From Phallus indusiatus (taxonomy: Eukaryota > Basidiomycota > Agaricomycetes > Phallales > Phallaceae), in contig JAQFWX010000006.1 in NCBI GenBank assembly GCA_027605045.1, positions 1,860,001 to 1,924,000 on the forward strand: a DNA stretch of 64,000 nucleotides. Direction: 5' to 3'. Shown piece after piece: positions 45,580 through 58,895 of this stretch. The first letter of the stretch is position 1; each line of letters opens with the position of its first letter. The notes beneath the pieces were generated by a model that saw only the letters and a list, made by a program, of their open reading frames with translations, did not search any database and had not been told where the DNA came from. The position numbers were made by a program, and so were the translations under genes.

Positions 45580-46465
45580 TCAATCTGCATATGCAGCAAC
45601 GGCAGTTTCGAAAGCGCCTCCTATAGAAGCTTCAATGGAAGACGCCGCCTGATTCAGTGAATCCTATACGTCAACGTTAAGTACGTGCTCCATACAGCTT
45701 GTAACGAGGACTTACCTGCGCTGCGGAAATAAATGCATTTTCAACGGACTAAAGGTAACAACATATCAAATATCAAAACAAAAAGTCAAAAATAATTGGA
45801 TACTGACAGTCGTATTACTCTGAAGATTCTTAAGATCTGATTCAACTAATTGCATAAGACCAGCCAATTCCTCATTCAATTTCTCCACTTCGCTCTTTTG
45901 GGTGACGAGATCATTGAGAGTTTGAACAATTACTGGCTGTAAGGTTTCAATAGCATTTAAAATGGTTACCGCGTCGGATAAGGGGAATGGACTAGCTGCC
46001 TGTGTAATTGTCGTAAGAATCGCCATTGATGGTTGTTGCGCTGGGCTCACAAGTACGTCAGACTGCGTCTTCACGAACATAATTTGTTAACCCTTAACTT
46101 AACACAAATAAACAAGGATACCCACTTTCTGAAGCATGGATATGATACTGTCCACTTCTTGTTCTATAGCCTGACGAGAAGCGTCTGGTATTGACAATAT
46201 TTGAAAATGGTTTTCAGGCTTACCACCGCCGCCACCAAGCCTTCTTGCGGAAGGCTGTTGACAGAGCTATCAAGCATATTCTCCACGTCGGCTCATTCAG
46301 CTGATATACATCGTGATGAGCGGAATAAATTTGACTCACAACAGAGGTAGTAAGAGTGCTGAGGTCGTTTAGAACGGTATCAACAGCGTCGCGTTTCTCT
46401 AATATTGGCGAGGCGAATACGGTGAGACTACCGAACAGAAGGACGAGCTGTGCGAGAACTCTCAT
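45580..46465 (-). CDS. HsbA-like hydrophobic surface binding protein, copy 1
   Basis: Start ATG 46465: RVLAQLVLLFGSLTVFAS signal peptide, then ILEKRDAV with a Lys-Arg pair where Kex2 could cut. Further exons give NMLDSSVNSLPQEGLVAAV, QAIEQEVDSIISMLQK, AASPFPLSDAVTILNAIETL, VIVQTLNDLVTQKSEVEKLN and the end SIEASIGGAFETAVAAYAD. This is the helical HsbA pattern (Pfam PF12296) of secreted fungal proteins that adsorb to hydrophobic surfaces and can recruit lytic enzymes; the first one was described in Aspergillus. Five or six short exons are needed. Two paralogues follow at 47377 and 49132 on the same strand. Confidence 0.85.
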
Positions 46466-47376
46466 CTCTGAAATTTAGGAAACTGGGAAATTGTACACAT
46501 TATGAACATAATTGCCCCAGAATTTATACATATCAATGTGTTACCAAAATATACTTTTGAATTCTTATCATGTTTGCATGTGGACATAAGCATAATTGAG
46601 AACCCAGATGAGAACAAAGGCTATATCGATGAACGTTTGTTATCACATTTACATGAGGCCAGATTGTGGGACCTCAACTTCCTTAATTGACAAAAAAACC
46701 TCTGACAAACAAGCTGCCATAATCTAACGGTGGTGCCAATCGGCATGAATTATAAAGTCTGAAGAATTCAAATTTTAGTGGATGCGAAACTGGATCAAAG
46801 AAGGGGAGTTTAACGCGGTTCATTTGAATAGATGGTTCAACAAGAAAGCATTCGGCAAAACCCGTGCCTGAGTCTAGATGGCAGACGCCAATGGTACTCG
46901 TGCAGCACCAACAACTCATATTTGAGACTTACTTTTCGCATTTTCATTCCGAATTATATTACGGTCAACGGCCGACCAAACAAGAAAATCCAAAAGGATT
47001 GAAACGAACCATTTGTTTGCTCAACAACTTTCACACTCGGATCAAATTTGAAAGCGACCTCCTCCCTTCTTGATAGTTCACTATCTGGAATTAAAAGTTC
47101 TCAAAACACTAAAATGCTATCAAACTTCCTGTCTGAAATACTTTTGATATGGAAGTAAGAATGCGTTCGCAATCTCATCAATGCACGTCAATTATTGCAA
47201 GAATATCTGGTTGTCAATCTTGAATAAGTGCAGGACAGTCACGCATGCTTGCTTGTTATATTAAAGTTTTTCGTGGTAGAACCTTCATGATTTGATGTCC
47301 CTTTATTTGAAATTTTAGCGAGGAGTGCAATACATTGTACCCTGCTTGTTGACGACCTGTATTACAACAATCGAAG
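46466..47376. other. Spacer between HsbA copies 1 and 2
   Basis: Short frames only; none resembles a known protein. Holds the promoter of copy 1 and the 3' flank of copy 2. Confidence 0.45.
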
Positions 47377-48274
47377 CTAATTTGCGTATGCTGCAATTGC
47401 AGTTTGGAATGCAGCGCCTATGGAAGATGATATGACCGAGGCTGTCGGTCTCAACGAAGCCTGCATATTCAAAACATGAGAATGACTACTCGAAAATAGT
47501 GCCCTGAGGAAAGAGAAATACCGGTGCAGCAGAGATTAAAGCACTTTCAACAGCCTAAGTAAACGATGTGAACCTCAGTGATGCTTGTTAAATATTTAAA
47601 TCAGAGCCACTAACAGACGTGTTACTCTCAAGGGCGATGAGATCTGATTCGGCTAATTTCGTCAGACCGGCTAACTGGCCATTGAGTTTCTCCACTTCGG
47701 GCTTTTGAGTGACGAAATCTTGAAGAGTTTGAATAATGACTGGCTTGATGGTCTCCACCGCAGTCAAAACGGAAGTGGCATCAGTGGGGGTCACTGATCC
47801 AGCCGCCTTCAAGAGAAAAATCAATTACTGCGATTTAAGAAAACGATCGCTCCTACGATAATATCAGAACGCGTCTGAAAGGACCAGCGTAAGTGGTAAG
47901 TTGGGGATGACAAATATTCTAAACGTACTTTCTGAAGCAAGGTTATTAAGTTATTCACATCTTGCTCAATCGCCTGAGTCCAGTCTCAGAAGTTGTTAAT
48001 GATAAACTCGACGGCGTTTCTTACCAGCGCTCCTAGGAGTCCTTCCTCCGGAAGGCTGTTGACAGAGTTATCAAGAGTTTTCTGAAATGTGATCCAGTGA
48101 GCCCTACAGGATCATATTTTATTAGATAAGTTGACAACCTACAACGGATGAAGTGATATCGCTGAGATCGGCCAGTACAGTAGCAACACTGCCGCGTTTC
48201 TCTATTGTCACCGCGGAAACACCATAAGTCAGAGCACTAGTCAATAAGAAAACGGCTGGAGCGAGATTTTTCAT
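47377..48274 (-). CDS. HsbA-like hydrophobic surface binding protein, copy 2
   Basis: Start ATG 48274 with signal peptide NLAPAVFLLTSALTYGVSA, then VTIEKRGSV with a Lys-Arg pair. Later exons: KTLDNSVNSLPEEGLLGAL, AAGSVTPTDATSVLTAVETI, VIIQTLQDFVTQKPEVEKLN and the end GAAFQTAIAAYAN, stop TAG at 47379-47377. The exon pattern matches copies 1 and 3, so it arose by tandem duplication. Secreted; role as for copy 1. Confidence 0.85.
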
Positions 48275-49131
48275 CGTAGTAAAACTTGAGGGTTGAAACA
48301 AAAATTGTGGGTCAACAGATCTAGTATTTTATACAGAGCACCTACATATCGATGATGAAATTGGAGTCAATTCAGACACAGACTTCTTTTAGGCTCTGTT
48401 TTTCAATCACCACGTTGCCAAATGGCAAAATGTGGCTTGTCGAGGGCTGTTGCGCAAAGCATGGTCAGCAGATTGCTAAAATTCAATTAATAGAAGATTG
48501 GTGTCAACAAAGAACAAGTGGCGGGAGATCACGGACGCTCATCAATATGCGCCTCCTAAAAGCAAGCAAGAACTTCTTTGATTCAACTGAGAAGACTTTC
48601 AAAGCTGAGCTACTTTGGATCGAATTGCAAGTTTGGAGACGGTTAGATTCAGGCTGGGTATCGGGAATTCAATGGCTCCGATGAAGCACAGGAGACTGAA
48701 TTCGAGTACCACGCGAAAGCTATGATGTGTCAAGAGCATAATGAATTGGCTATTGATTGCGGAGGATTCTTTGGCTTATACACCGGGAAAATCCGACCAA
48801 AATTGCTGAGTTTCTCAATTAAATTTTCGACAATCTAAAACTTCTTTGGAATGGTTTATAAACAGATAATTGCAAATCTGTTGACGCTGACTATAGGACT
48901 CGATGGCGAAAGACTCGTGTTGAAACCAAAGCTTTAAAAACACTACATGACAAACTACAAACTCAAGCACATTCAGTTGATAGTATTGCAGTTTAACAAA
49001 TAATTCGGATAGATTGGAAAGGCTCCATTGCATGAAGCATGAACTGCTAACTCGAGCCAAATTAGCGAGTTGAGGTTATGCGGTGGTAGAATATTCCACT
49101 CACCAATGTCCGTTCCTGTACTATAGCAGAA
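48275..49131. other. Spacer between HsbA copies 2 and 3
   Basis: A 110-codon plus frame at 48352-48684 has no recognisable motif and lies in the promoter side of copy 2. Not called as a gene. Confidence 0.45.
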
Positions 49132-50038
49132 TCAAGTAGCATATGCGGCAATGGCCGTTTGAAAAGCAGCTCCTATAGAAGACGAAATGATGGACGCGGC
49201 TGGCTGGAGCGAGACCTAGTGTCAAATATGAGAGTTAATTTCTTAAGTATATCGGTATATTGGAAGGAATGGATTACCGGTAATACAGAGATGAGGGCAT
49301 TCTCGACCGCCTAAGAAATAAACACGTTATGTAAATGACTATAGAGCAAAGTTGGTAAGGAAAAGATGTCACTTACAGTCGTATTACCATCAACATTAAT
49401 AAGGCCTGAATCGGCTATTTGCGTGATACCAGGTATTTCACTATTGAGTTTTTCTACTTCACTTTTCTGGGCGACGATATCGTTCAGAGTCTGAATAATT
49501 ACTGGCTGCGCCGTCTCAACAGCGGCAAGGACCGAGGTCGCGTCTGCTGAGTCAAGTGGACCAGTAGCCTAAATAGCTTTAGCACGAAACCTGGGAGAAA
49601 AGGACCCAACATTGTACTCACAGTTATATCAGAGTGTGCCTTGGTGATTTGAGTGTTCAAACAGCAGAAACATTACTAAAGTATTAAACACACCTTCTGA
49701 AGTGCAGATATGATATTATTGAACTCTTGAGGGATACCCTGGATATCGACAAAGAACGGCTAAGCCCGGGAATTGAAAGTTTGAGTATATAATATATTTC
49801 TTACCAGTGCCCCAAAAATACCTTCGCTTTGAAGACTATTGACGGAATTGTCAAGGCTTGTCTATGATATATGTTCAGTGGCGCTGCGTAGGATACGTAG
49901 AATTAGTAGACTCACAACAGCTGAAGTGAGGCTGGTGATGTCTTCCAATATGTTGGAAACAGCTCGTTTTTCGGCTGCCATTGCGGAAATGGCAGTGAGA
50001 CTAGTGAACAGGAGAGTGTGTTGAGTGAGGATCTTCAT
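49132..50038 (-). CDS. HsbA-like hydrophobic surface binding protein, copy 3
   Basis: Start ATG 50038: ILTQHTLLFTSLTAISAMA signal peptide, then AEKRAVSNILEDITSLTSAV with the Lys-Arg pair. Later exons include LDSADATSVLAAVETAQPVI, TLNDIVAQKSEVEKLNSEIP and the end GAAFQTAIAAYAT, stop TGA at 49134-49132. It is the most diverged of the three in the middle region. Frames stay open in the segments I could join. Exon borders were not all resolved. Confidence 0.82.
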
Positions 50039-51026
50039 GGCAATCTTCGTTGAGAGCTACTAAAGAGTTGTCGTCAATCTTTCGTGTATTTATGCACAAA
50101 AAACAATAAAACAAAAACGTACGATGATTGAAATGGGTTACAAAATGTGCCAATGGTCGGTGGTTTCAAAATTTTCAAATTGCACGAGTACGTCATAAGT
50201 ACGTGATATGATTGTTTCATAACACAGTACTAAGATATGGAACTAGAATTGTGGTGCAAAGCAGACTATTTTTCAAATAACGTGAAAATCGAACGTTCAT
50301 CCCTTTGCGCCAGTTTTCAAGCTGAAGATTAGCACAAGGTTCTTTGACAGCTCAGAATGAAGAAATTTGAACTATCCTAGTGCCTGAATGATACTAGCAT
50401 TAGAGGCTATAAACTCGTGAAACTCGAAGGAAACGAGATGTTGGAGCTGCTCAACTTGACTAACGTAGGTTTATTGGAAGGACGAGATGTTCCCGATGTA
50501 AATGGTGCCAATTGACGAGCTAGCGCAGCATGTGAGAAGATCCGGCATGGTCAATTAAGAAAGAAATGACAAAACCAGCTAAGAATATTCCGCTGCGATG
50601 TGGAGAAGGTTTGTCATTATTAATAGACGTGGATTAGAAGCATGCTCTGACATGGCAACTAGAGAGGACTTGAGTAGGGGCTGGTCATTCCGAAGTTACT
50701 CCCGTAAAGTGAATTAGCAAGTTCATCATATCTGGATTGATGATGGTCCACTAAAATATATAATTTGAACGAAGAATTTTGAAAATACAACGTACTGAAT
50801 CAAGAATTTGATTTTTTGATTTTAAGAGCGCGAGAGGCTGCTTTTAGCGTTTTCAAACTTTTCAGTCACATTTGGTCACATTTTCACAACCAAAAAGTAA
50901 GGTGAGAAAGAAAAAGAAAAATTGGCCGTGGCAGGAACGCGCGCGCCTTGGTCGTTGCCTTGTGCCTCGTGTCGTCGTCGTTGTCGGCAAATTTTGTCGT
51001 CTGTCGTCCGACATCGAAGTTCCTCG
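50039..51026. other. Divergent intergenic region, about 1 kb
   Basis: Lies between HsbA-3 (minus) and the F-box/WD40 gene (plus). No coding text is recognised. It should hold both promoters. Confidence 0.5.
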
Positions 51027-54000
51027 ATGACCACCACAAATCCAATACCCTCGAAATCTCCGCCAACGACGACGACGAAGAATCCTCCCCTTTCGTCATC
51101 AAAAATCAAAGGGCCGGCACCTGTACCCGTTTCCACAAAGCTTTTGCAAGCACGTTCTCCCAACGCGACGCCTGTGCCAGATCCGACCAGTCCACCATCG
51201 CCAGCAAAACTCGGAGCTACGAACGCAGCAAGTGGATTGCCCAGACTGTCCTTGAATCCCCGACGCATTTCAACGCCTGGTGCGATCGGTCGCAGCGGCT
51301 TCAAATCACCAGAAACGCCCACCCCGACCCGGAAAGAGTCATTTGGAGTTGTTGTTGGTAATGGAAGTAAACTGCTTGCATCAGATACGAAACAAAGGCC
51401 GGCGACGCCTGTCTCGTCTTTGGAACAGGAAAACCAGATACCCTCTTTTTCTGCCAATGTGAAGTCACCACCGCGCCAACGCGTCATGTCAATGCCTCCA
51501 CCATCCCAACTATCATCTCCTCCTATTGTCGGCAAACTGAATCATGCGTCCCCTGGAAACGCGTCTTCCAAGATGAACAACAACGCTACTACGCCTGCCA
51601 AAACAGACGGCAAATCCAGAAACGCCAGAAACAACCACAAAACGTCATCACCAAACGTGAAAACTGGTAGGGAAAGCTCACCATCTATATCACAAGGACA
51701 TTCCGGTGCAGGCTTGGGCGCTGCAATTGCACTGGGAGGTAGTAGATCACGGCCTCCACACTCCAAAACGGGTTCCAACGTCTCAAGTCTAGGTCCTTTG
51801 CCGTCGGGCGCGCCAGGTGTACCTTGGTCTTCAGGTGGCGTTCTCAAACGACTTTCTTCAAGATTCGCAGCGGCAGCGGATTCTCCTTCTCGCGCCTCCA
51901 AGCCTGGGAATGGACACGGGAATACTAATAGGAGTTTGAATGGCAGTGATGTTGATTACGTTCCTCCACCGCCGGACAGCCGACGAACAAGCACAGTCGA
52001 GAGTTTTGACGAGAATTGGGACCGGGATCTTGAACACGTTGACGAAATGGACATGGAGATGTTGACCGAAGTATTGGAGGGTGGTGAGATCGATGACGAT
52101 GTAAGAGATATAGAGACGAACTTTACATCAAAATAAGAATCGCATGCTCAAAACCAATCTTTTTTCCAGTTTCAGGCGGCACTGGACCAGATAACTCGGG
52201 CACATACGACCAAAATCACAGAGCTCAAACGTCTTCTTGAGCAGACGCAAAGCTCATCCGCAGCTCAGCTCCACGCTTTACAAGCTGAGTTAAGACTGCT
52301 CCGGTCGTCACTGGAAGAAGAGCGAGTTAGTGCTCGGAAAGCCGAATTAAAGCGGGATAAAGATCGGTTGTCTCGTGGTGCTCAGGGTTTTCATCACAGC
52401 CAAAGTCAAGGTCAAGATTCCACCGAGTGGGATCTCGCACATGTGTTGAGAGGGAAATTTGACGAAATCGGCGTGCGGAAGGCCGTGAGAAGCCTGTCTA
52501 TGGCGGATAGACTGCGATTGTGCGTATTTCATAAAAAAAAACAATTTGACCTTGAGGCTTACAAAGTCGTTGTAGAATTGGGATAATATTAGACGGTTCG
52601 GGTTCATTTTACTCTGCTTTCATCCTTTCAACCAACACACTTTTTTTAAGCATGCATACCAGGAGACATTTCCGCTCAAATCCGACTCCTTGAGAAATAC
52701 CAAAAATCCTCCTTCGACATTCTCGGCACCCTCCCTTCACACCTCGCAACCAAATGTCTAATACATCTACCTATCCAAACCCTCCTCTCAAGCGCAGCGC
52801 TAGTCTCCCACAAATGGAATGGACTAACGCATGACCCCGCTATATGGCGGGTGCATTGCTTGGAACTTACACGAACGGATCCTGTACCCGTTCGACCACC
52901 TCCAAATGAGATTGCAAACGACTGGGAAGAGCTTTTTAAGAGTTTGTGGTGTAGGGAACGAAACTGGCTTGAAGGAAGGCCGCAGAGTGTCAGATTTTTG
53001 AATGGCCATACAGGGTTTTGTACGACACTTTTGTTGAAAGGTGGGTTGACGGGATGCTTTGAAAGTTGGTTCTTGTAACCTAAACGCCTTTCAAGGAAAA
53101 CGTCTCATTAGTGGATCATACGATGAAACAATTCGGTTCTGGGATATTACGACTGGTGAAGAGAAGAAGTGCTTGCAGGTTAAGAAACCTGTCAGCTGTA
53201 TTGACTTTTTAGCAGAAGAGGGTGCGTTGTCCCTTTTTTTGTTTGAATTTTGAAAACTAAAACTCCAAAATCTGTAGAGGTCTTTGTCGTAGGATTTCAC
53301 GACGTCGGGTATTTTATTATTATTGGTCTATCATCTATTCTATCTACTCATAAATTCTCTAGACGCGTTCATTTGTTTTCATCCATAACATTCACGCCTC
53401 TTCAACAATTACAAGGGTAAAGTTTACCTACCAAATAACGGTAAAGACTATTCTTAACAGCTCCTGATAGCCATTTGTACGGCATTCGAGCCGTTGCACT
53501 TTCCTCCAAGTATCTGATCTCTGCCGGAGCAGACAAAGCACTTGTGTGCTGGGCGTGGAGAACGGGGACAAAGATTGTGAGATGGGGGCAGCAGACCAAT
53601 CTGAGTATGTTTTTCCCGTTGCTAACGTTAGACACGTATATTAAAGTGATAACTCAAAAGATATCGGTGTTCAGATTTTGAACACCGGTACCATCAAGGG
53701 AGGCGAACGCGTTGTGAGCGTGACTATTGACGGAATAGTCCGCGTCTTTTCAATTGGTACATTACATGATAACTTGCTGATGATGGATATGCACTCAACA
53801 TCGGTCTTTTTTTTTTTAGAAAAACGGGAAATGATATCCCAGTTCAAACTTTCTGAATTAGGCGGTACAGATCCAATGCTTAACTCAAAGTTATTTAACG
53901 TTGGGATGGGATCAAACAACATGCTCCAGTGGTTTGCCGCACATGGGACCCAGATTACGGCACGTCCCTCCCGTTCTCGGGACATAAGTACACGCACTTA

Positions 54001-55183
54001 CCTTTTTTGAACTCCAGTGTGCAACAAAGTCACTCATTCTTCATCTTCAATGGACAGAATCAGAATCGGATCCTGAGATAGTCTTATCTCCAGTTGGAGT
54101 CAATGAACTAACTTCCCCTACCAGCGGAAACGGATCCAATCCACGCAACGGCCTGCCTCCACCTGCATTCCCTCGTTCCCGGACAACCTCCGCCTTGTCA
54201 TTTACAAAATCAACAATGCCTAATATACGAACACCCGCCTCAAGACGACAAAGCGGCGGACCTGCTATCCCTGGATCAGGCGGATCAGGCTCAGGTCGCC
54301 CAGGACCAACACCCATTACGCCCATTTCTAATTCAAGAACTACCACACCAGCTGTTGGAATGGGAAGAGTTTCGAGTTTGAATATGCCTTCTTCCGTCTC
54401 GAGATCAACCTCAGCTGCGTTGGCAGCTCCACCCAAATTGATTGCGCTGATTGAGACTCCTGATGTCGCACTTGGTGCTGTTGATCCTCGTAAACGAAGA
54501 GTTGTCACCGCTACGAGATTCAGTTCCAGATTGGGAGCTGATCGAAGGGTGAGTTTCAATGATGACAATTTTGACAATTTTGGGTAAATTTTTATTCTTC
54601 TCTGCCCTAGATATTTATTTCAACCCATCGACCAAAAAAAGGTGAAGATCGCACAGAAGATGAACAGGGCGATGCGATGGATGGCGACCAGGATACTTTC
54701 GAAAGCCAAAATGAGAAACAAATTAACATGCTCAACAGTCCGCCTCCGTCGGAACGTGAACGAGATTCAGAAGTAAATATGTCGGCCATATCGTCTCTCA
54801 GCGGAATATGGGCAGCCCTCGCAACGCCACTCAATTCTGTGGACGACGGTCAACCGCCAGAATTTGGAGAAGTGAAAGGTTTATTGAGCTCTTTACCACG
54901 TAGTTTCGCTGGGCTGGCTACTCCGGCTTTGAACCCTATGGCCCTGGCGCTCAGTCATGAAGAGGTGGTGGTTGGATGTGGAGACGGCACTATTTAGTGA
55001 GGCCAACTACGAACAGCTAGGACTCAATTCTCTTACTGACACGCTTCTTTTCATAGTGTTATGAACTTTGTGGGACATACGTATGGAAAGGAGGAGGATG
55101 TGCACCTTGTTGATATTGATCCCGATATGGGTACAGATGCAGATGCTTCAGCTGACTCGGAAGATATCGCCAGCCAAGAATAG
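51027..55183 (+). CDS. Ser/Pro-rich coiled-coil F-box and WD40 repeat protein
   Basis: Exon 1 (51027-52100) encodes a long Ser/Pro/Thr-rich disordered region ending in an acidic stretch; an in-frame upstream ATG at 50922 is less likely. Exon 2 (from 52170) gives a coiled coil ([20 protein letters not shown]) and [20 protein letters not shown]. Next comes an F-box-like segment ([37 protein letters not shown]) and WD40 repeats ([69 protein letters not shown]). The C-terminal part ([28 protein letters not shown], then an acidic tail) ends at TAG 55183. It probably acts as an SCF substrate receptor. The junction near 52525-52660 does not keep phase with GT-AG sites, so either a rare donor is used or two genes or a frameshift lie here. 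Confidence 0.8.
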
Positions 55184-56110
55184 GCATGCAGAAGGTATAT
55201 GACATAAGTTCGGGAATGCTGGAACAGGTATAGATTGACTCTTATACTTTGGTGCGATGAGATTCTTTGGATATGGATTGGAAGCCCGGCATACATATTT
55301 ACGCTCTGCTGCGCTGAGACAAACGACTGTTCTCGCTATGCGGGATTCATTACGAAATCTATCACGTTTTCTCAACTGAAAAATCACTACATTATTTTCC
55401 TTTAGTTTTGATTATCACAATGCATTTGATATACATACCCTTACATGATGATCCTTTTGACCGCGAGCAATGACAGACATATATCAATAGGCCGTCGCTA
55501 TGAAAAGAATAAGCGGTGTCTCAATTGACATAATCTCTTACGATCGTATATTTTACGATCATTGGCAAATATACCTCTACCCATACGAGGAACACTGTTC
55601 CTGGTCAAACCAATCCGAGCACGAAGGTATGTACTACCACAATATACTTTTCTAATTTCTTTTTTTTTCTTAGACTATTAAACAGCTAAAACCAGTTTAT
55701 CGAAACAAACAGTATCTATATTAGGGATACCGATAATAAAAATACGGTTGATATTCGGAAATTTTTTCAACAGCCCCCACAACTTATTTGACATAACATA
55801 GGCCCATGGCCATTGACAGGGTTTCGATGTAAGGACGAAAGCAAGTGGTATAGCCTTGATCAGTGGTACTATCTCCTCGGATCTCTCTGTTCAATCAACG
55901 ATTTCAGCTATATGTGTAAGTTTTTGATTGGGAATATGGCCCTTTGTTCTATTGTCCTGCGCTTGCACGACGTCATTTGCCACGATCCCGACCGGTGACG
56001 ATTGAAAGAACAAAGGAACAAAGGAATTAGAAACACTACGTCAATATAAGCCAAATGCATATAAAATACAATGTGCTATTTGATCTAAATGAATTTTGCC
56101 CTCAGCCATA
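55184..56110. other. Intergenic between convergent genes, with conserved block
   Basis: Most of it shows no genes. At 55939-55979, read on the minus strand, the block AAATGACGTCGTGCAAGCGC followed by ACAAAGGGC matches the blocks downstream of C2H2-like copies A and B. Confidence 0.5.
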
Positions 56111-58642
56111 CTAGGGCTCTGTCTCTGTCTCTGCATCTGACGACTCAGATTCGGGCTCCTCGACATCATTATTTTCCTGTTTCTTCTTCTTCTTATGCTT
56201 GTCTGCCAATCGTTTAGCGTAAATTTCCGGGTGATTCTGCTTTTCATGAGTCTCCCGGATTTTGTCCGACCGCCACACTTCCCACTTCCAGCCGCACCCT
56301 TCAACTCCACACGCCAGCACCTTCTTCGGTAGCCGTCTTAACAAGACGGCCTCCCCTTCCGGAAGCAGCCCAGCGTCAACGAGGTTCTCCTCACGTTGAG
56401 CATGCGTCGCAAGGTGTCGATACCGCCCGCGTTTCAAGGTAATAACCTTCGTACAGGGCTTGCCGGTTCTAAGTTGCCTGTATAGACACCTCGACCCATT
56501 GAAGAATGCATCTTCAGGACGTTTTTCGCCGCAAAAAGATGTATCGACTTCGATAGGAGGAGGGGTGTTTGCATTGGGAGGTTGGGCTGAATTAGGCTCG
56601 GCCCTCCTGCGGCGCTGGGTGGGTCTCGCAGTTGGCACAGCGCCAATTTCCTCTTCACGTTGGCGTTTTCGTGATGAGTGCTCTTGTTCGTTTTCACCTA
56701 ATGAACCAAAGATGAATATATGCACCTGCGATGGATATCGAAGAAAGAATTTATTACCATCTCGTGAGCTTCCCTGAGCAAAAGGAGCTTGATTGTCTCG
56801 GGTGGTTGGGCGGTGAAGGTTGTTGTCAGCGGATTTGACGTCTATGTGGCATTAATTGTTGCTCGTGTAACGATGAGAATGTTTCAAACTCACTGTTTTC
56901 GTTTTTACTTTGGGAGTTTTTTCCTTGATTTAAAAACTGAATACAAAAATCAGAGATTTGTAAACCAAAAAGGAAAAACAAATCACTTTATAGTCCTGGG
57001 GATGTAACTGAATGCCGTATTTCTTCTCAAAATACTTGGCCGCGTCGGGTCTCCTGTCCTTCAACTGTTGCTGCGTATTGAGTGATGTCTGGAATGGGGG
57101 TTGGTGACTATGAGTGCTCATGTGTCTTGAGAGCTCAGGAAGAAGTCTACGTACCGTCGGGTTCACGCCAGTAATAACTGCGCTGGCTCCGAGGTGTTTA
57201 GTCTGAAAAGAGTTCTTTAATAAGCGGGATATTTGTAAAGTAAAACATAAAGCATACCAGATCGGGTTGCGGTATTGCACTCAAATCGGCAGAACCATAG
57301 AGTTCATTATCAGGAGATCCCTCAGCGTCTGGATCATCAAACTGTTCTTGCGCCGGCTTTTTAGAAGGGACGGTCAGCTGGAAATCAGCGATTGAGATTG
57401 CATGTCCCTTTGAAAAAAGGGAAAAACACACCTGTTCGTGTCGGTTTGCGACATTCTGGAGATCCGGATGTGTCCGCGAGATTCGAGGAACGTTCTGAAA
57501 GTTGAAATATGCCACTGGAGCAGCTCTATCGCCGAATTGATATTGATTCTGACGAATGACGTTTGCCAATGGCCGAGTGTTTGAATGAGCAATCCGAACG
57601 AAGGATTGGTCCATTTGATAACCCGTCATTTGGGAGATATTTCGATGATTTGAGTGGGAAATCGGCATTCCAGCATTTTGGTGGAACTGACACGATGTAC
57701 ATGTACCTTCCCAGTAATTTGGTACATGAGAAATGTTGGGTGTCTTCGGGTTAAACACTGAGAGATCCGCGCCAGTGCCAGTGTGGTTATTCTCTTTGTG
57801 ATATGATATGGCTCGTAAAACGTTTGGAACACGGAGATCTTGGCTTAGGGCTGAAGTCCCGGCGTTGTTCGGGAACTGTGAGGCATTATTTCCATAACGA
57901 ATTGGTACATGAGGAATGTTTTGGTTCGAATTAACAGACGGAATCCCCGAATGACCTGCATTATTAAATGCAATGTTTTGGCCTATGGAGATACCGTTCA
58001 TTACACAGGGACCTTGGTGAACTACTGTACGATCGGGGTACGGAGTATTGGAATTGGGCATTGGCAGACCCGCGCTTCTAGGGAAGGGTGATCCACCTAC
58101 ACCACTCATGAGGTGATGTGAAGCGACTGGATAAGCACCAGGAACCTGGAACACCGAAACAAAATCTCGTCAGGAGCTAGTCAGGATCGCTGATGGAAGA
58201 GAGTGAATGCACCTGTAAACCTAGATATTCAGTACTGGTTTGGAAGTTTCGCCCAGGCGCGACATAGCTCCGCTGTTGAGGATAAAGTGCAAAGTTGCGA
58301 GGAACGGAACTTGAAAACTATAAAATACGTGATAATGCGTACGATACATGCCCTTGATTGAAGTAAATACCTCGTTTGCATTATGCCTAGTCTGCGTGTC
58401 TTCCGTGGCACGACCAGAAGCATTGTTGGCGGAGATAGCTGACGCGTAATCTGGAGGAAAATCGACATACACATTCTGATTGGCGGAGGGCATGAACGTG
58501 TGCTGGTGGGTGGTGTCGGCAGAGGTAGAAGCTGGTGCGTCTGCTTGAGGCTAATCACGAAAGGAGTCAATATCAAATAGCATTCAAACGGTACTATGTA
58601 AGTTCTTACGTGGAAGGCGGAAGTACTGTAATTGAATTGCAT
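56111..58642 (-). CDS. C2H2-like nuclear protein, ten exons, inverted copy C (about 671 aa)
   Basis: Ten exons keep phase on the minus strand: 58642-58610, 58550-58371, 58317-58213, 58145-57432, 57377-57258, 57202-57155, 57088-56987, 56936-56894, 56841-56758 and 56697-56111. Exon number and phases match copy A. The N-terminus MQFN, the block FNPKTPNI, the acidic QFDDPDAEGSPDNELYGS and the C-terminal RGRYRHLATHAQ and THEKQNHPEIYAKRL are shared. Zinc-binding-like motifs: CLYRQLRTGKPC to RHLATH, and CGVEGC to HEKQNH. The tail is Lys-rich then Glu/Asp/Ser-rich. It lies alone, outside the tandem units, and is more diverged, so it may be the ancestral or an older copy. Confidence 0.87.
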
Positions 58643-58760
58643 GATTGATACTTGACAAGTAACAGTTGATGTAGGGGAAGTAAAGCGTTATGGATGACTA
58701 GCTGAAGGAGTCAATTTGAGGGATGTGCGGTGTGATGTAGAGTAGGCAAGCTTCAGGTGA

Positions 58761-58895
58761 GTATATATACATACAGGAGTCATGTCCCCAAGGTTCTTTC
58801 TGGACGGAGAAATGTGTCGACTTGATTAACCCTGTCCGAACCCCACTGGACGATGCAGTAGGTTGTGTGGTCAAGTCGAATGTGTCATTCGGACT
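58761..58895 (-). promoter_or_regulatory. Promoter of C2H2-like gene copy C
   Basis: On the minus strand the conserved block at 58895-58849 (GACTTGACCACACAACCTAC, with TCGTCC) is followed by GGGGACATGACTCC and GTATATATAC at 58770-58761, about 120 bases before the ATG. The same order and spacing are seen in copies A and B. Confidence 0.6.

Noticed and set aside
48352..48684. 110-codon plus frame between HsbA genes
   Set aside because: No homologue that I can name and no splice or promoter support; lies in the promoter side of HsbA-2.
50876..51535. 219-codon minus frame
   Set aside because: Antisense of the Ser/Pro/Thr-rich exon; low-complexity Gly/Val text and no splicing or motifs.
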